In this document: positions 25,631 through 37,466 of the stretch, in pieces | How positions within the stretch are numbered: position 1 is the stretch's first letter | Layout of the letters: the number at the start of each line of letters is the position of its first letter | NCBI GenBank assembly: GCA_910574455.1 | Contig: CAJSYZ010000011.1 | Span: 2,774,941 to 2,838,940, forward strand | DNA length: 64,000 nt | Direction of reading: 5' to 3' | Origin: Trichaptum fuscoviolaceum | Lineage: Eukaryota > Basidiomycota > Agaricomycetes > Hymenochaetales > Trichaptaceae | Translations under genes and position numbers: made by a program | The notes under the pieces: generated by a model | Told to the model about the DNA's origin: nothing | The model's database searches: none | Seen by the model: the letters and a program-made list of their open reading frames with translations, nothing else

Positions 25631-26223
25631 TTTTAAGTATCCCTAACACGGAGCGTAAAGTAGTAGAGGAATGTCTAAGTAGCTTGAAGTAGGGAAAATA
25701 ACTGTTACGATAGACTATAGTAGTAATACTGTAGTAACATAGTACTACAAGAGATCCTCGGGGTCTTTATTTTATTCAATGTCCTTGTACAAACAAAGAC
25801 CCGGGACCGTCTTGACCCAGGCTCACTGTCAACAGTCTGAAGTTTCACACATGCATCTTAACAGGCTTGTAAACAATGGGAGATAATGATTAACAGGTGC
25901 AGAGCTACGAGTATCCCAGAACAATGGACGATTGGATGAGATAATCAATGATTGAGACAACAATGAGAGGATGATAGGGTGCCATGAATCGTGCAGTAGG
26001 GAGTGGAATGGTGAGTACTATGCAATACATAGAGTCAAGTAACGATACACTGATGTCGTGCGGAATATACAACAGGCAAATCATGCGAAATTATAACATA
26101 CACGGACTTGGAATAAATGCAAAGAAAGTCCAATGTCAATCAATGATCATAAGTCAATAGAAGATCCCGAAGAAGACGAATTAAGGGATCAGGAGAGAGT
26201 GAAATGTTCGTTAGGTCGTCGAA
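25631..26223. other. Intergenic spacer
   Basis: Upstream of the Cox14-like gene and downstream of the LRR gene, both on the minus strand. It should hold the promoter of the former and the 3' end of the latter's neighbour-facing side. It is AT-rich with TAGTA-type repeats near 25720-25750. No gene is seen. Confidence 0.4.
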
Positions 26224-27990
26224 TTACGAGAAAGTGCAAGGTCCGCATGACCCTCCTTGGCCCAACCCTGTCTGAGTGAGAGTGCACGTCTTCAGCGCGG
26301 AGCTGGAGCACAGTGAAGATGGGAGGCTACCCGAGAGTGCCGTGTTGTTAGAAAGTGTGAGTATCTGTAGATTAGACGGGAACGCAGAAGGAATGGGCGG
26401 TTGTAGGTTGTTGTTGTCGAGATGAAGTTCGGTCAGACCGGAGAATGAAGAAATTGATGACGGTATCGAGGTCGACAAGCCTGTGGATGAGAGATCCCTG
26501 TTGGTATGATGTAAGTGCCTGTTTTATTTGACCTTAGTGTTCTATTTACTTACATCGTCACAAGTGATTTTTGAAGACTCGTGCTCGAGAACAGAGTCGA
26601 CAGAGTCACAGACAAAGTCTGGCCATTGATGATACTAAAAGTTAAATTTAGTAAGAATGGATTGATCCCTTCAATTGCAATACTTTACTCACAGTCCTTG
26701 AAGAGACAACCCATTAATCGTGGATGGCAACCCGCCCCCAAAGTTATTGTTCTTCACAAGAGTCAACGATTGTACATTCTTTAGCGAAGTGAAGATATTG
26801 TCAGGAAGAGCGTTCAATCCAGTCGACTCCAGGTGCAGCGTTGACATCGAGGTCAAATTTGTGAAGGAGCTCGGAAAGCTACCGCCTGGAACTTGGCTAT
26901 TTCCGATTAACTGTAAGTTCGTGAGGCCCGACAGAGCACCAACTCCGTCCGGAATCGCCGCAGGTACCGCTGGGAACTGGAGTGACCTAATCATAAAGTA
27001 GAAGGTTAGTATCTTAGAAGTTTAAGATTTTGAATGTATTGCTTACAATGTTGATACCCTTCCAGACCCATCGCAGGAAACGCCATTCCAAGCACAGAAC
27101 TTGATATCCTGTATCCATCGACCATTGGAAAGCGTTTGCTGACCTTGAGAATTCGCAGAGTCAAAGAAGGCCTTCAATCCACAGAATTGCAGGGCATTCT
27201 GGACGCTTTGTCCGTCCTGGGGATCTGTATCAGAGAAGCTTTGCGGAACAGCTTGCAGGAGCGGCAGACACGACCCGCAAGGATAAGATGAAGGGCTGTT
27301 CGGCGCGTCCACAGTGAATTGTGTTAAACACTGCTGCTGGTCATTCGACAAAGCGAAAGTCGAACCACTCGAAGGCGAAGATGTCGATGATGGCTGTGCA
27401 GCTGTGTTCTGTCCAGTACCGCCACTGCTGGGTGGAATTGTCAGAACTCGCGTATTCAAGACGATCGAATTCGCAAGAAGGTACAGAAGGACGATAATTA
27501 GGATAAACATCCAAATTCTTCGCCGCTTCTTGCGCTTCGGGTCTTGACAGTGACACACATGGGTCCGCTTGTCAACATGCAGAGGAGGCCATGGTCCGAG
27601 GTGAGTAGGCTCCTGGATCGGGATCATCTCCGGCTCTCTTCTGCCCCAGTTCCTGACGCTCTCTATAAACGCATTTATCCTGCTCATCCCTCCGGATGAC
27701 TTTGGAGACTGCAAGTTTCGAACGCCTGCTTCAAGGTTCCGGGGCGTCTTATGCAGATGTGTTGTCGAGGACGATCCCATTCGGATGTGAGTAAATGACT
27801 TGCGGGGAGGAGGTGGTGGTGGTGAGTCGGGCGAGAACTGTGATTTCTCCAATGGTGCTGCCGTCGGGGGAGCAATGGTGATCTGCGAAAGGCGTTCGCG
27901 GAATCGGGATGCACGCTCCCAAGAAGTTCGCGCGGGGGGCAAGGGGTGATGGGAGAAGTCGATGTCGCGTTCATAAGTTGTGGACGCCAT
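26224..27990 (-). CDS. Membrane-anchored leucine-rich-repeat protein
   Basis: The start is taken at MASTTYERDIDF; an in-frame ATG 31 codons upstream (28083) is possible but adds only a Pro-rich lead. The first ~160 residues are Ser/Pro-rich and disordered. A basic KRKKRRR stop then precedes one membrane helix (WMFILIIVLLYLLANSIVLN), and a Ser/Thr/Gly linker follows. This charge order favours a type II protein with the C-terminus outside. The outer part has CLTQFTVDAPNSP...YPCGSCL and an LRR-cap-like WIQDIKFCAWNGVSCDGSGRV. About six repeats follow, such as LTNLQLIGNSQVPGGSFPS, SMSTLHLESTGLNALPDNIF and LTELHLDNNNLQPPIPS. It ends with a cysteine cap, CTLTQTGLGQGGSCGPC. The WNGVSCD cap and the LxxN/P spacing are of the plant-type LRR subfamily, which also occurs in basidiomycetes. 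No kinase domain is attached. The ligand is unknown. Confidence 0.85.
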
Positions 27991-28946
27991 TAAAACAAAG
28001 GTGATTATACGAGGACTAGGTACGCGAGGTGGTTGTGGTGGTGCTTTCGGACGAAAGGGGGAGAGAAAGTGACTAATGACCACATATTGTGTCCCTTTTA
28101 AATCCTTGGACTGTATAACACAATGAAGAGAAATACAATGAGATGGGTCAGTTAGGCCATCGCTAAGGCATAGAGGTGGACGTTGTTCGTCTTTTTTGTT
28201 CTTGAGTCAATGTGAACTGATCTTGTTTGTACACCGTGACCCTGCATAGTACCCAAATAAAGAAAGTTCATTGTTGCCGCTTTCGGCAATCACGTTTGGC
28301 CACAAGCATGGACGAATCTTCAAACAACAAGGCCACGTGAATATCTATGAGATGTGCATCCTTTTGACGGGGTCACAGTATGCTATATTATCCATCAGAA
28401 TGCTTATATAGAGAAGAGCTTTAGAATGGAATGCCGAAGACTATTTCGGACGCAAATCTTCGGAGCTTGAATATGTCCGAAAATGGTATTAGCACTGGTT
28501 CTAAACCTTATTGTCTAGGGCCTTGAGGTCGATCTCAAGAAAACATTCGCACCCTCTCTCACATGTAAGCTCGTACTTACATGCTGATTCTACTGGCCGA
28601 TATTTGTAGTTGCATTTTCGCTTTTTGCACCGAAGGTAGAAGATTTAAGAAATTTATTTCATGAAAGTGTCATAATTAAGCATGACACCACAGCTTCCTA
28701 CTCAGTAAGGTTCCCAATGTAACCTCATTGGCATGGAGAGGTACATAATCATAAAAGTGGACGAGCATAAAATACAGACGATGTTTGAGGGGAGCAAAAT
28801 ATAGGATGGTCGAGCGACGTAGGGAAAGGGAAGTAGAGATGATAGAATAATATGGAAAAAGAACCATGGACTATAATACTGTTAGAGAATGCAAGAAGAT
28901 ACGACAAATCACAATATGTAACATTGCAGAACGAAAAGCAATGGTG
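27991..28946. other. Intergenic region
   Basis: Upstream region of the LRR gene and 3' flank of the anillin-like gene, both on the minus strand. No exon chain or RNA gene is seen. The 63-codon frame at 28676-28867 (-) has no support. Confidence 0.4.
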
Positions 28947-31900
28947 CTATCGGACCCTGTGAGACTCATCGGCACCTGTCGATAGCGTCGAATTTTGGAC
29001 TTTGCCTTGTTCATTCTGTCGCTGCCAGACAAGTTCGGCCCACAGCGGATTAGGTGGTATATGGCCGACAAGCGCACGGAAGACTTCAAGCCTGATATAA
29101 GATGCCGTCGTGAGTAAAGAGGGCCAGAAGGGGGAAAGAAAGAGGGAAACATACCATTTAACTTTCTCGTCGTCCGTATCAGCAAAAAATGCGATTTCTT
29201 GATTGTTAGGGAATATTAACCGGAAAGAACGCTCAACTCCGTACATAGCGTCGAAGTCGTCAACATCGCGTTGTACACGTGTACCTCGGCTTTGCGCATG
29301 CTCTTGATCATCTTCTACACTAATCGCCTTCTTAAGGTCAATCGTCGCCGTCGCTCGCTTTGTGACATCGTTAAAAGCTACAAGGCTACCTCCAATTACT
29401 CGCAGCTGTCGCCTTCGCCATGTCTGTATAAAGCCAAGTCAGATTTGTATGCAGGCAGAATAAATGTTGACTTACCGAGCAGTCACCGCCTAGTTGTGTC
29501 AGCACACCTTCATGGTACGTCACCTTGTGCCAATTGATATGCCGCAGTCCACGATGGCATTCATCGAGACTTTGAGGAAGGTCATCCTGAGAGATACCTG
29601 GCAGCGGAGGAAGTCGGAAAATCTGTAATACAATCTCTCCAACTTGCTTTGGTACCATAGTGCCGCCAGCTCCTCCACCCTCTCCTTGCTCTAACCGCTG
29701 ACCAATCAGAGGGAATGATGTTTCGAAGAGCTTTGTATCGCAATGACGAGCAATGTCTTTGAAAGCAATAAAAGCCCGAGCCAGAGTCCCGTCCGGCTTC
29801 AGATACCGAGCGAGATTCTCTTCCATCACCCTCTGGATGATTGGCTCCGTAATTGCCCGTACATGTTTCGGCTTCTTAGGTGACCCGCCAAAGAAACTTC
29901 GCATACCGCCCCGATGCGAGGGAGCTGGTGGCTGTGGAGGAAGGGGAGGTGGCGCGAGCGACTTGAACTGCTGGACAATGTGTGGATCACGTCTGACTTT
30001 CAGTGTCAATGTAAACTCGAGTTTAGTATGTTCGATTCTTATAGGATAATTAGACGATGCCAATTAACAATAATAATACATCAAACTTACAGCTCGAATT
30101 CTTGTTCGATCTTCGCATCAAGGGTCAGTACATTCTCCGGCGTTGTGACGAAGTGGATGCCGTTGTTTAACGTTAAGGTAAACAGCGTTTGCTGATGTGG
30201 TAAAGGCACATTCAGGCCTTTCATACGAAGAACTATTTTAAAGGTCAAGTCCAGCTCCGATGTATATATATCCCTGCTTACCTTTGACGAATACTTTTCC
30301 GTGTGCCTTTCCTGACTTCTCTTGAGAACGAAGTTGCTTGATTTGGCGGGAATACTCGTTCTATTAAATAAAGTAAGTATAAGCAGAAAGAGATCATATG
30401 TACTGGTCCACTAGCCATATCGCTTGGTCTCCGGACGGTTCTCCAGGCTTTCCCGCTATCGAGGTCGCCAACTTGACTCATATGTGATATCGATTCTTCC
30501 GCGGATGAAGATGCGTAAACGACCTCGTGCTCACGAAGTTCGTATGTTTTCTGTTCCGGCGGACATTAACTTGCGTATTTAATAGAAGATTACTTCAGAC
30601 GGACCTTTCGTGATTCATCATGCATCTTCCTCTTTAGCTCACGTTCTATACAGTCTGTCAGTGGATCCTCCTCATCCTCCAGCGGGACACCCAAAACGCC
30701 TCCTCGTTGGTTCTTCAACACGGATACGCGCCTTCTCGCAGCATCTTGATTGCTAAGCATATCTTCTGCATCTCCTGTACTAAGGCTTCTCCGAGCGCTT
30801 GGCCGACCCGACGACCTCCTACGGGTAGCAGGACTTCCATCAAGCCTGTTTCCGGCCGCATTGCGCCTCGGGGGAATAAATTCACCCGAATCCCTCGCAC
30901 GCGCCTCACGCCTCTTTTCCTTTATTAACTCTTCGCGCTCCTGGCGGGCGCTCTTTCCACTTTCCTTGGGCGGTGGTGCTGGAGGAATTGATCCACCGGA
31001 AGCGCTCCTCGATTGAGGTGTGAACGATGGCAAAAGAGTCGATGGTAAGGAAGGAGCAGTAGGGGCAGTTGCATTACGTCGCATAGGAAGAGGCCGCTCG
31101 CTGAGCGACGCCTTCAGAGGTGCAAGTAGTTCAGTGCTCTCTTCCGTGCAAAGCTCCGTCTCCGCCATGCTGATGTCTCCATCTGAGCGATCAGGCCTGG
31201 AATTGTTTGCGCTCGCACTAGCATTCATATCAGAAACATCTCGACCACCAACGTCTTGAACGAGTCTGTCAAGTGCACTTCGCATATCCGCAATATCCAC
31301 GCCGGGGTGATTGAAATCGAATGTTGCTGACAACGGTGTCATAGGTAGTGGCCGACCGTTCGTGTCGTACGTATGTGCACGAACATGCACATCTGAACGA
31401 GAAGGCGTGGACTGTTTCTCTTGATAGGGAGAAGGGACGTTTGCACCCTGGGCGGAAATACCCATCGTAGGCGAAAGAGCTCTCCTGAGTCTCTCTTCCA
31501 AAGGTGGCCTATGCGACTGCGTGGCAGGAGAAGTAGGAGCAGGTGACACTGGCTTTGAAGATAATGCGGGCGAGGGCATTCGCATACCACCCAGAGGACT
31601 CATATTATCGGTGCTCCTCTGCTTGACAAGGCGGCGCATAACATCTTCTCTGCTAATTCTTGGACTTCTGCGACCGCTATTGTTACTTGACAAACTGTCT
31701 TGACTTCCCGACATTGCCTGAGATTGGAGAATAGGTGTGAATGGGCGTTCTGGTGCCTGGTGCGCGGGGGAATGCATACGCTCGGGAGGCTGATTCTCGG
31801 TGGATCGATCTTGTTCGGAAGGCAGGTGAAAAGAGCCTCTCGCGGGCAAGTAATCGATCTTCGAATCAGAGCGAGCAAATTCGACTTCATTAGAACTAGT

Positions 31901-33967
31901 CGTTGTTGTTCGTTCACGTTCTGACTGCAATTCGTGAACAATGCTCGCGACTGAAGCATCTAGTGAAAGGTTCGAGCGATCGTTATAAACACCCGAATGA
32001 TCATGATGTGATTGCCGCCCGCTATCGTGGCGGTGATCGTTTACTGAATTTTCGTAGCCTGGCTGAGGAGGTATGTCATGAAAGCTTGCAATGGACGTGT
32101 TCGAGAGGATGTCTGGATCGATGTCTGGGTGTTCGAAGCTAAGACTGGCAAGGAACTTCTCATTGCTCTCTGGTGACCCGAAGACATCTACTAAGCCTTC
32201 AGTCAAGTCCCTTGCTGAATGCAAACAAAACTTACCGTCAGCGAAGCTTCGGCTTCTTTCCATTGACTTTGGCAAGTCAAAATCAATACCCAAATCAAAC
32301 TTAGGTAACAATGGATCAGGGAGCTCCTGAGAACGCTCTCCGTGCTCTGAGGCCTTCTTACGCATAGGGCTGGGGCTGGGGGGGATCATGTCGATACTCT
32401 TCTCCGCTTCACGCTCTAGCTCGTCCTTTTGATGGGCAGCTCGAGCTCGCTCTGCGTGATGTGTGCGTCCAAGTGGCATACCATCCTCTGCGAGTTCGGT
32501 ATCAGGTGGTAACACTGGAAGAGGAGTGCGACCTTCGCTGTGAGGAGGTGGAAGAGGGTGCGACTGTCTGGGAGGCGTCGACAAGGAAATACTTGAGAAG
32601 CTAGGCTCCTCCTCCAATAACTCCTCATCGAATGCGCCTGGTATCCTAGGTTGCTCAATTGATAATCCTTGCTGATGTTGCATCCTGGCGAATTCTGAGT
32701 GATGTATGCGGCCATGGGGAACGCCATTCTCGTTCCCTCCATTTACTAGATCCGCATCCAGGGCAAAAGAATATTGGTGAGATTCAGGGGTTGTGGGTTC
32801 ACGGTCTCCACCGAAGGCAGAGGCTTCCTGCAACATCGAGTCAACAAGTCCACTAATGCTATCATCGGCTGTGACTGAGTGCCCAAAGATATCCATAACA
32901 GTCGGACGAGTGAGCTCTCGTGAGTTATTGGGTGATTGGTGGGTAGGTGTCGCGTTGTTATAGCTTCCATTTGAGTCAAATGATGAATCATCGTCATGTT
33001 GACCATCCGGAGGTCCGTAGACATCCTCGTCGTCAGTCTCGAAAACCCGATCTTCGTGACTCGCACGATCAAACTCAACAACATCAACGCCATCGTTGAA
33101 TGTAACAGTCTTGCGAGGCGTATCTGCTGGTGAATTTGAGAATGAACGTGAGCGCGGACCCAGAAGGCGAGGTCTCTGCACTAGAGAAGAACGCGTAGGA
33201 GAGGCTTGCTGAACGGATGGGTAGGGCCTTTTGTCAGGGCTCGAGGATGGTGTGAATGGTAAAGACTGAGATGGTTGAGATGAAGGCGTAATAGGCCTTA
33301 TGGGTGAATGTACAGGCTTTATGGTTGAAAATACATCGTTCTTCCCTGTGAACGAATCGAAATCAGTTGTATCAACACTTGTCGTATCTGTCGTATCCTC
33401 TTCTTTTATATCGTTGCGGTCGTAATGCTTCGTCGGCAGTTCGATTGAAATGGGTTGGATGTTGTCCGGACTCACGATTCGTCGGAATGGACTCTTCGAC
33501 ACCGGTTCTTTCTCTACAAGTCCTTGAAAGCCCTTCGATTGGCGCCTCTTGAAACCCAATTCCTTGACACGCTGAATATTCTCCATCTCCGCTTGCTGGA
33601 CGAGCGAGTCAGGACGCGGACGCTTCTCCCCACTAACTTTGCGAGCACCACGAGGAGATGGAACCACAATGTTTCGAGGCGAATTACGAGTTCCTCCCGC
33701 GGGCGTTGGTATCTGAGACTTGAAAGGCGACTTCGATACTAGATTGTTGTTAAAGACGTGTTTGTAGCTGTTGCTCGATCGTCGTGCCACGACGACCCGC
33801 GGTCCATTCGGTGTCGGGCTTAGTCCAGTTACTGTTGAACCTGGAGTCGTATCCCGTTTCGCAATGCGCAATGGTGTTATGGAGTTGGACCATCCGGCAG
33901 TAGATTCCCTTAAGATAGTGTCCTTCATGGTGTCCGACCGATGCGGTTTACCTGGGGATGGAGGCAT
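28947..33967 (-). CDS. Anillin/Bud4-like septation scaffold with C-terminal PH domain
   Basis: A single gene of about 1,600 residues. The first exon (33967 to about 30606) codes for some 1,120 disordered, Ser/Pro-rich residues with proline-directed phosphorylation-type sites and a charged helix (SARQEREELIKEKRREARAR). Short exons then give KTYELREHEVVYASSS, NEYSRQIKQLRSQEKSGK and KVFVK, followed by VLRMKGLNVPLPHQQTLFTL and NNGIHFVTTPENVLTLDAKI. That last stretch is the C2-like anillin-homology segment of Bud4/Int1. PIIQRVMEENLARYLKPDG continues it. The C-terminal PH domain runs from RRRQLRVIGGSLVAFND to SFRLIFPNNQEIAFFADTDD, ends in KVKWFEVFRALVG, and is followed by HIPPNPLWAELVWQRQ. Family members bind septins and membranes at the division or bud site. 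The junction after the long exon uses the unusual donor GTCCGT (54-nt intron), so the long and short parts could be questioned. In-phase joining and family architecture support one gene. Confidence 0.85.
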
Positions 33968-34524
33968 AAGTGACCTGGTGATTCAGGGAGAGCCTGAGGT
34001 GATGGTAGGTTGAAAAGAGGCGTGGGAGAAGATACGACGCGAAGAGGCCAAACAGACGCGTAAAGCCACCACTTTGTCACGTGATCGTATTCTACAATTT
34101 TCCCCCCTGGTAACCCTGTAGTTCAGTAACAGTAACTTCTCTTTTACTTACTTGAACCCTCATGCTCACTGTTAACCACACTTTCCATTCCGACAGATAT
34201 CATACTGACTTGAACGTTTCTCTGTCACCCGAAGGAGTACTGCATAGCGAAATTCTCATGCTTGGTTCTACGAAGCTGTCTCATCGATATACTAACTCTG
34301 TCAACTTGATGGCCTTCGCAAAATATGTATCCGCGGAGCCTACGAAAGCTAGTACCCTCTATCTGTAAACCCCGAGCCGTCCAGTGCTATGCAGTTACGT
34401 ATCTCATGACGACTGACGTCATGCACCACAACTTGAATGAACACGGTCAGGTATAAAGTAGAATGAGATACTAACATGACCGCAACGATACGATTTCATA
34501 AGGAATTACATACCTTCATCTACA
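33968..34524. promoter_or_regulatory. Divergent promoter region
   Basis: Lies between the start codons of the anillin-like gene (-) and the TUDOR gene (+), so one 557-base region should serve both. It contains CTTGAAC/GTTCAAG-type half-sites near 34147, 34190 and 34427. A 68-codon frame at 34162-34368 has no support. Confidence 0.45.
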
Positions 34525-34976
34525 ATGTCTGACATCCAGGTATTTTTTGAGCTTCGTTTTCGTTCTTACGCGTTTACCTTCTTCGTTACAGGAAGGAGAC
34601 CGAGTGGAGTACGCTCCGTACCATCAAGAAAGTCTGTAATCTATGCTATATCACAGGCATAACCGAAAGCTGAATTTTCGCAGAAAATCCGGAATCTGCG
34701 AAGAGTAAAACGACCGGTGAGGTCACGCAGGTTAATGAGAAACCAAGAAAAGATGATTCAGAGGTCAGTGGTAATATTTTTACATGCTCAAATGACCAAA
34801 TTACATTGTCTTTCTTTCATAAAGCACAAGACTTATACGATAGAAAATGATAATACGGGAAAGGAGACCACCTATGGGGTACGTACACTCAGTGCACCAT
34901 CGACTTTACGCTTACCGCTCGGGGTGTTGCTCAGCGGCGGAGCATCGTTGAGGTGCTTGAAGACACCAGCGATTAA
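34525..34976 (+). CDS. Hypervirulence-associated TUDOR-domain protein (HVA1/DUF2945 type, 76 aa)
   Basis: Five short exons join in phase to 231 nt: 34525-34539, 34592-34631, 34684-34763, 34825-34878 and 34935-34976. The protein starts MSDIQEGDRVEYAPYHQE, where GDRVEY is the opening strand of the TUDOR-like barrel. SKTTGEVTQVNEKP forms the middle strands. YTIENDNTGKETTYG and RRSIVEVLEDTSD form the signature end; related proteins carry an ENDxTGKET-like stretch followed by an IVEVLED-like strand. Members are tiny single-domain proteins, and one fungal member is named for increased virulence when deleted in Cryptococcus. The biochemical role is unknown. Here the coding sequence is chopped into exons as small as 15 nt, and intron two uses a GTCTGT donor. 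It is too exon-fragmented to appear as a long open frame. Confidence 0.82.
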
Positions 34977-35068
34977 ATAGACAAAGTGTCAAGTAGCTGG
35001 AACTTGAAGAGGCAAATGATATTTCACCATTGAGATTCATCACCATGATACCTTTCATTGCATGCGGA

Positions 35069-37466
35069 CTAGTAGATGCCTAAGACCGGCTCATAGTTAA
35101 AGTTACTGAAATACGCCGGCGAAGATGAGTTTCTCCCGTTTCCAGTCGCATACAATCCTACCATTGTCTACAGAAATTAGACTAAATGAGCATGTAGCAA
35201 GAAACATGATGGAGAAATGCACACACCCCAGTGAATCCCCCACAAACTTCGCTCGAATCGCCATAACCCAGGACTCTCCATTGCCCTGGTCTACCCTTCT
35301 CCACTTCAGCGAATGAGAACACATATGTTGATGCATTCACAGCTTGGATCTTCATCTGGATCTTACTCGTCCCCTTATCTTCAAGCAGAATCATTCCTGG
35401 CTTCGATATCGGATCACTCAGCCCATCTGGTGTCGACTGGCTCGTGATTGTTCTAAGCTGAATGAACTTCTCAAAGCCCTTGCTAGATAACGTTTGATAA
35501 GTCCTTGTCGCTAAAGCAATGACACCTAGGTCAAAATGTTGGTTCCTCTGCAAGAAAAGCGACATCCCCGCCTCCTCTCCCTCAAATCGCGGATCGAAGT
35601 CCAAATCAACAGTCGCGCTAAATTCAAGTGCATCTTGTCTTCTCGCTACGAAAGACGATGTGCCAACGCCGAAGGTCCCTGAAATATTTTGAGATGAACC
35701 CATGATGCGTAACGAATTTGACTTCTCCGGTGGAGAGAGGCTGAATAGAGTGAAATCTGGGAGGCGATAATAGACGAGCTGTCGGGGTAGGGGCTGGGAA
35801 CCGGAAAAAGGGATGCGTTGGGCATGTCCTACGAGTGGGTCTGGATCCGAGAAACCCGTTGGCTATTATATGATAAATGACTGAATGTCAGCTTATGACA
35901 TTATACTTACGGGTTTCTTTGGCGGAAGAGGACCTCGCATTTCGATATGAACTCGACCGGGTTTACCGTAATTAAAGACTGGAAACTCGCCTGTGCAGAC
36001 TCATCACCGACTATACACGATACTATCGAATGAGAAGCACCCGTACCTTCTCCCCATGTGACCGGGACCAGCACAGTTTCTCGCCCCATTGGACTACAAG
36101 AAATATCGTCATAACGATTTTCGAAAAGAAGTCGTCAGTTAACGTACTAATCCACCGTCGCATTCCGTGTTGCGAGAGCGACAGCCCACCAGTTTCCGGA
36201 TGCGTCCTGGAATAGATCGGCATGGCCAACAGTCTGCACTAGATGTCAGAGCGCAAAAAGTGAGTTGCTGAACTCAAATCGAGTAGTTTGAAGAAGTCAG
36301 ACAACCCACAATACTCAGTTGTGTTTGCATTCGTTAGTACCGGGTTATAAGAACAAGCGTGATATGGCCCGCTTATGTTCTTTGCACGAGCCATCCTTCG
36401 TATGCTATGTGAGGATATGCCTCGCAGATCAGATTAAGTGAAGACATATGTACGTGACCATGTGGTTAACCCCAGTTCCACCTACGGTTGTCCTATGTCA
36501 GAAAAACTCCGACAAGTTTATAGAACAGCATACCTTCGGCAATGAGTAAGTAATATCCATCATCTCTCTTATAGATATGCGGACCTTCTGGTGCCTATAT
36601 CATGATAATAAATATAGGATGATAATGAAAGGACAGAATTTAGCTCACCAAACCGCCAGTTCCATTCCATATATTGTCCGGATCGCCACTAACACTTTTT
36701 CCAGTGGCTAAGTCGATTTCGAATTGCTCGATAGCCGGGAACACACGCCAGGAATGAGAGCCCTGGACATATACACGCTCATCCTCATCCCAGAAAAGTG
36801 AGGTATCATAGCCATCAAATGAGAAATGCACCGGATCGGACCACCCGTTTCCGTTTTGCATAAATGGATCCTTCGTTGTAAATATCATCTGAGATAAGAT
36901 ATATGTGAGCGCGCCGCGTATAAGTTTAAAGGCAAAAATATACATACATTGTCCCATCGCTCAGAAGCGTCAGGAAGGTCCCCGTCGAAGACAAGTGTAG
37001 TTGTAACGTAGAATGTGTCCGCGTGGTGTCTATGGCGTACAATTCTGTCATGACTGCTCCCCACTGAGACTTTCGATTACATACCTGATGGTAGCAGCCC
37101 ATATTCCGCCGGTGGTCTGATTGACTTCGGCTAACGTCGGAAGTTGTTCTGGCCTCGATAGAACATTGCCTTTACAGTAGTATAGTCAGACAACCATTTT
37201 TCCTACTGATAACTAACATAGACTTCACCTATCTGCTTCCATTGGACAAGGTCCCTAGATGTGTAGACAGGGATACCAGGGAAAGCGCTGAACGAGCTTG
37301 TCACACAGAAGAACTGTTCATGAACGCGAATACAAGATGGATCCGGAGCAAAGCCACTTATTATAGGATTCTTGTACGATGATAGTCTGTCGCGAGACTC
37401 GAAAGGAGTTGCTGTTCCGAGAGCAGACGCAGCACATAGAACCGTTAGCGTGACTACGGCCAGCAT
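35069..37466 (-). CDS. Secreted glycoside hydrolase family 43 beta-xylosidase/arabinofuranosidase
   Basis: Cleaves xylo-oligosaccharides or arabinose side chains outside the cell. The start at MLAVVTLTVLCAASALG gives a clear signal peptide; longer upstream frames lack one. YKNPIISGFAPDPSCIRV holds the catalytic base Asp. Several exons later, DGYDTSLFWDED carries the pKa-tuning Asp, and APEGPHIYKRDDGYYLLIAE carries the acid Glu. GGTGVNHMVT, RAKNISGPYHACSYNPVLT and GHADLFQDASGNWWAVALAT complete the five-bladed propeller. After a PLPPKKP linker comes the C-terminal beta-sandwich (residues from FTLFSLSPPEKSNSLRIMGS), ending with SSPAYFSNFNYEPVLGIY. About ten exons are needed, and all catalytic residues are kept. 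The last exon begins near 35164. It faces away from the ArsB-like gene and shares its upstream region. Confidence 0.92.
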
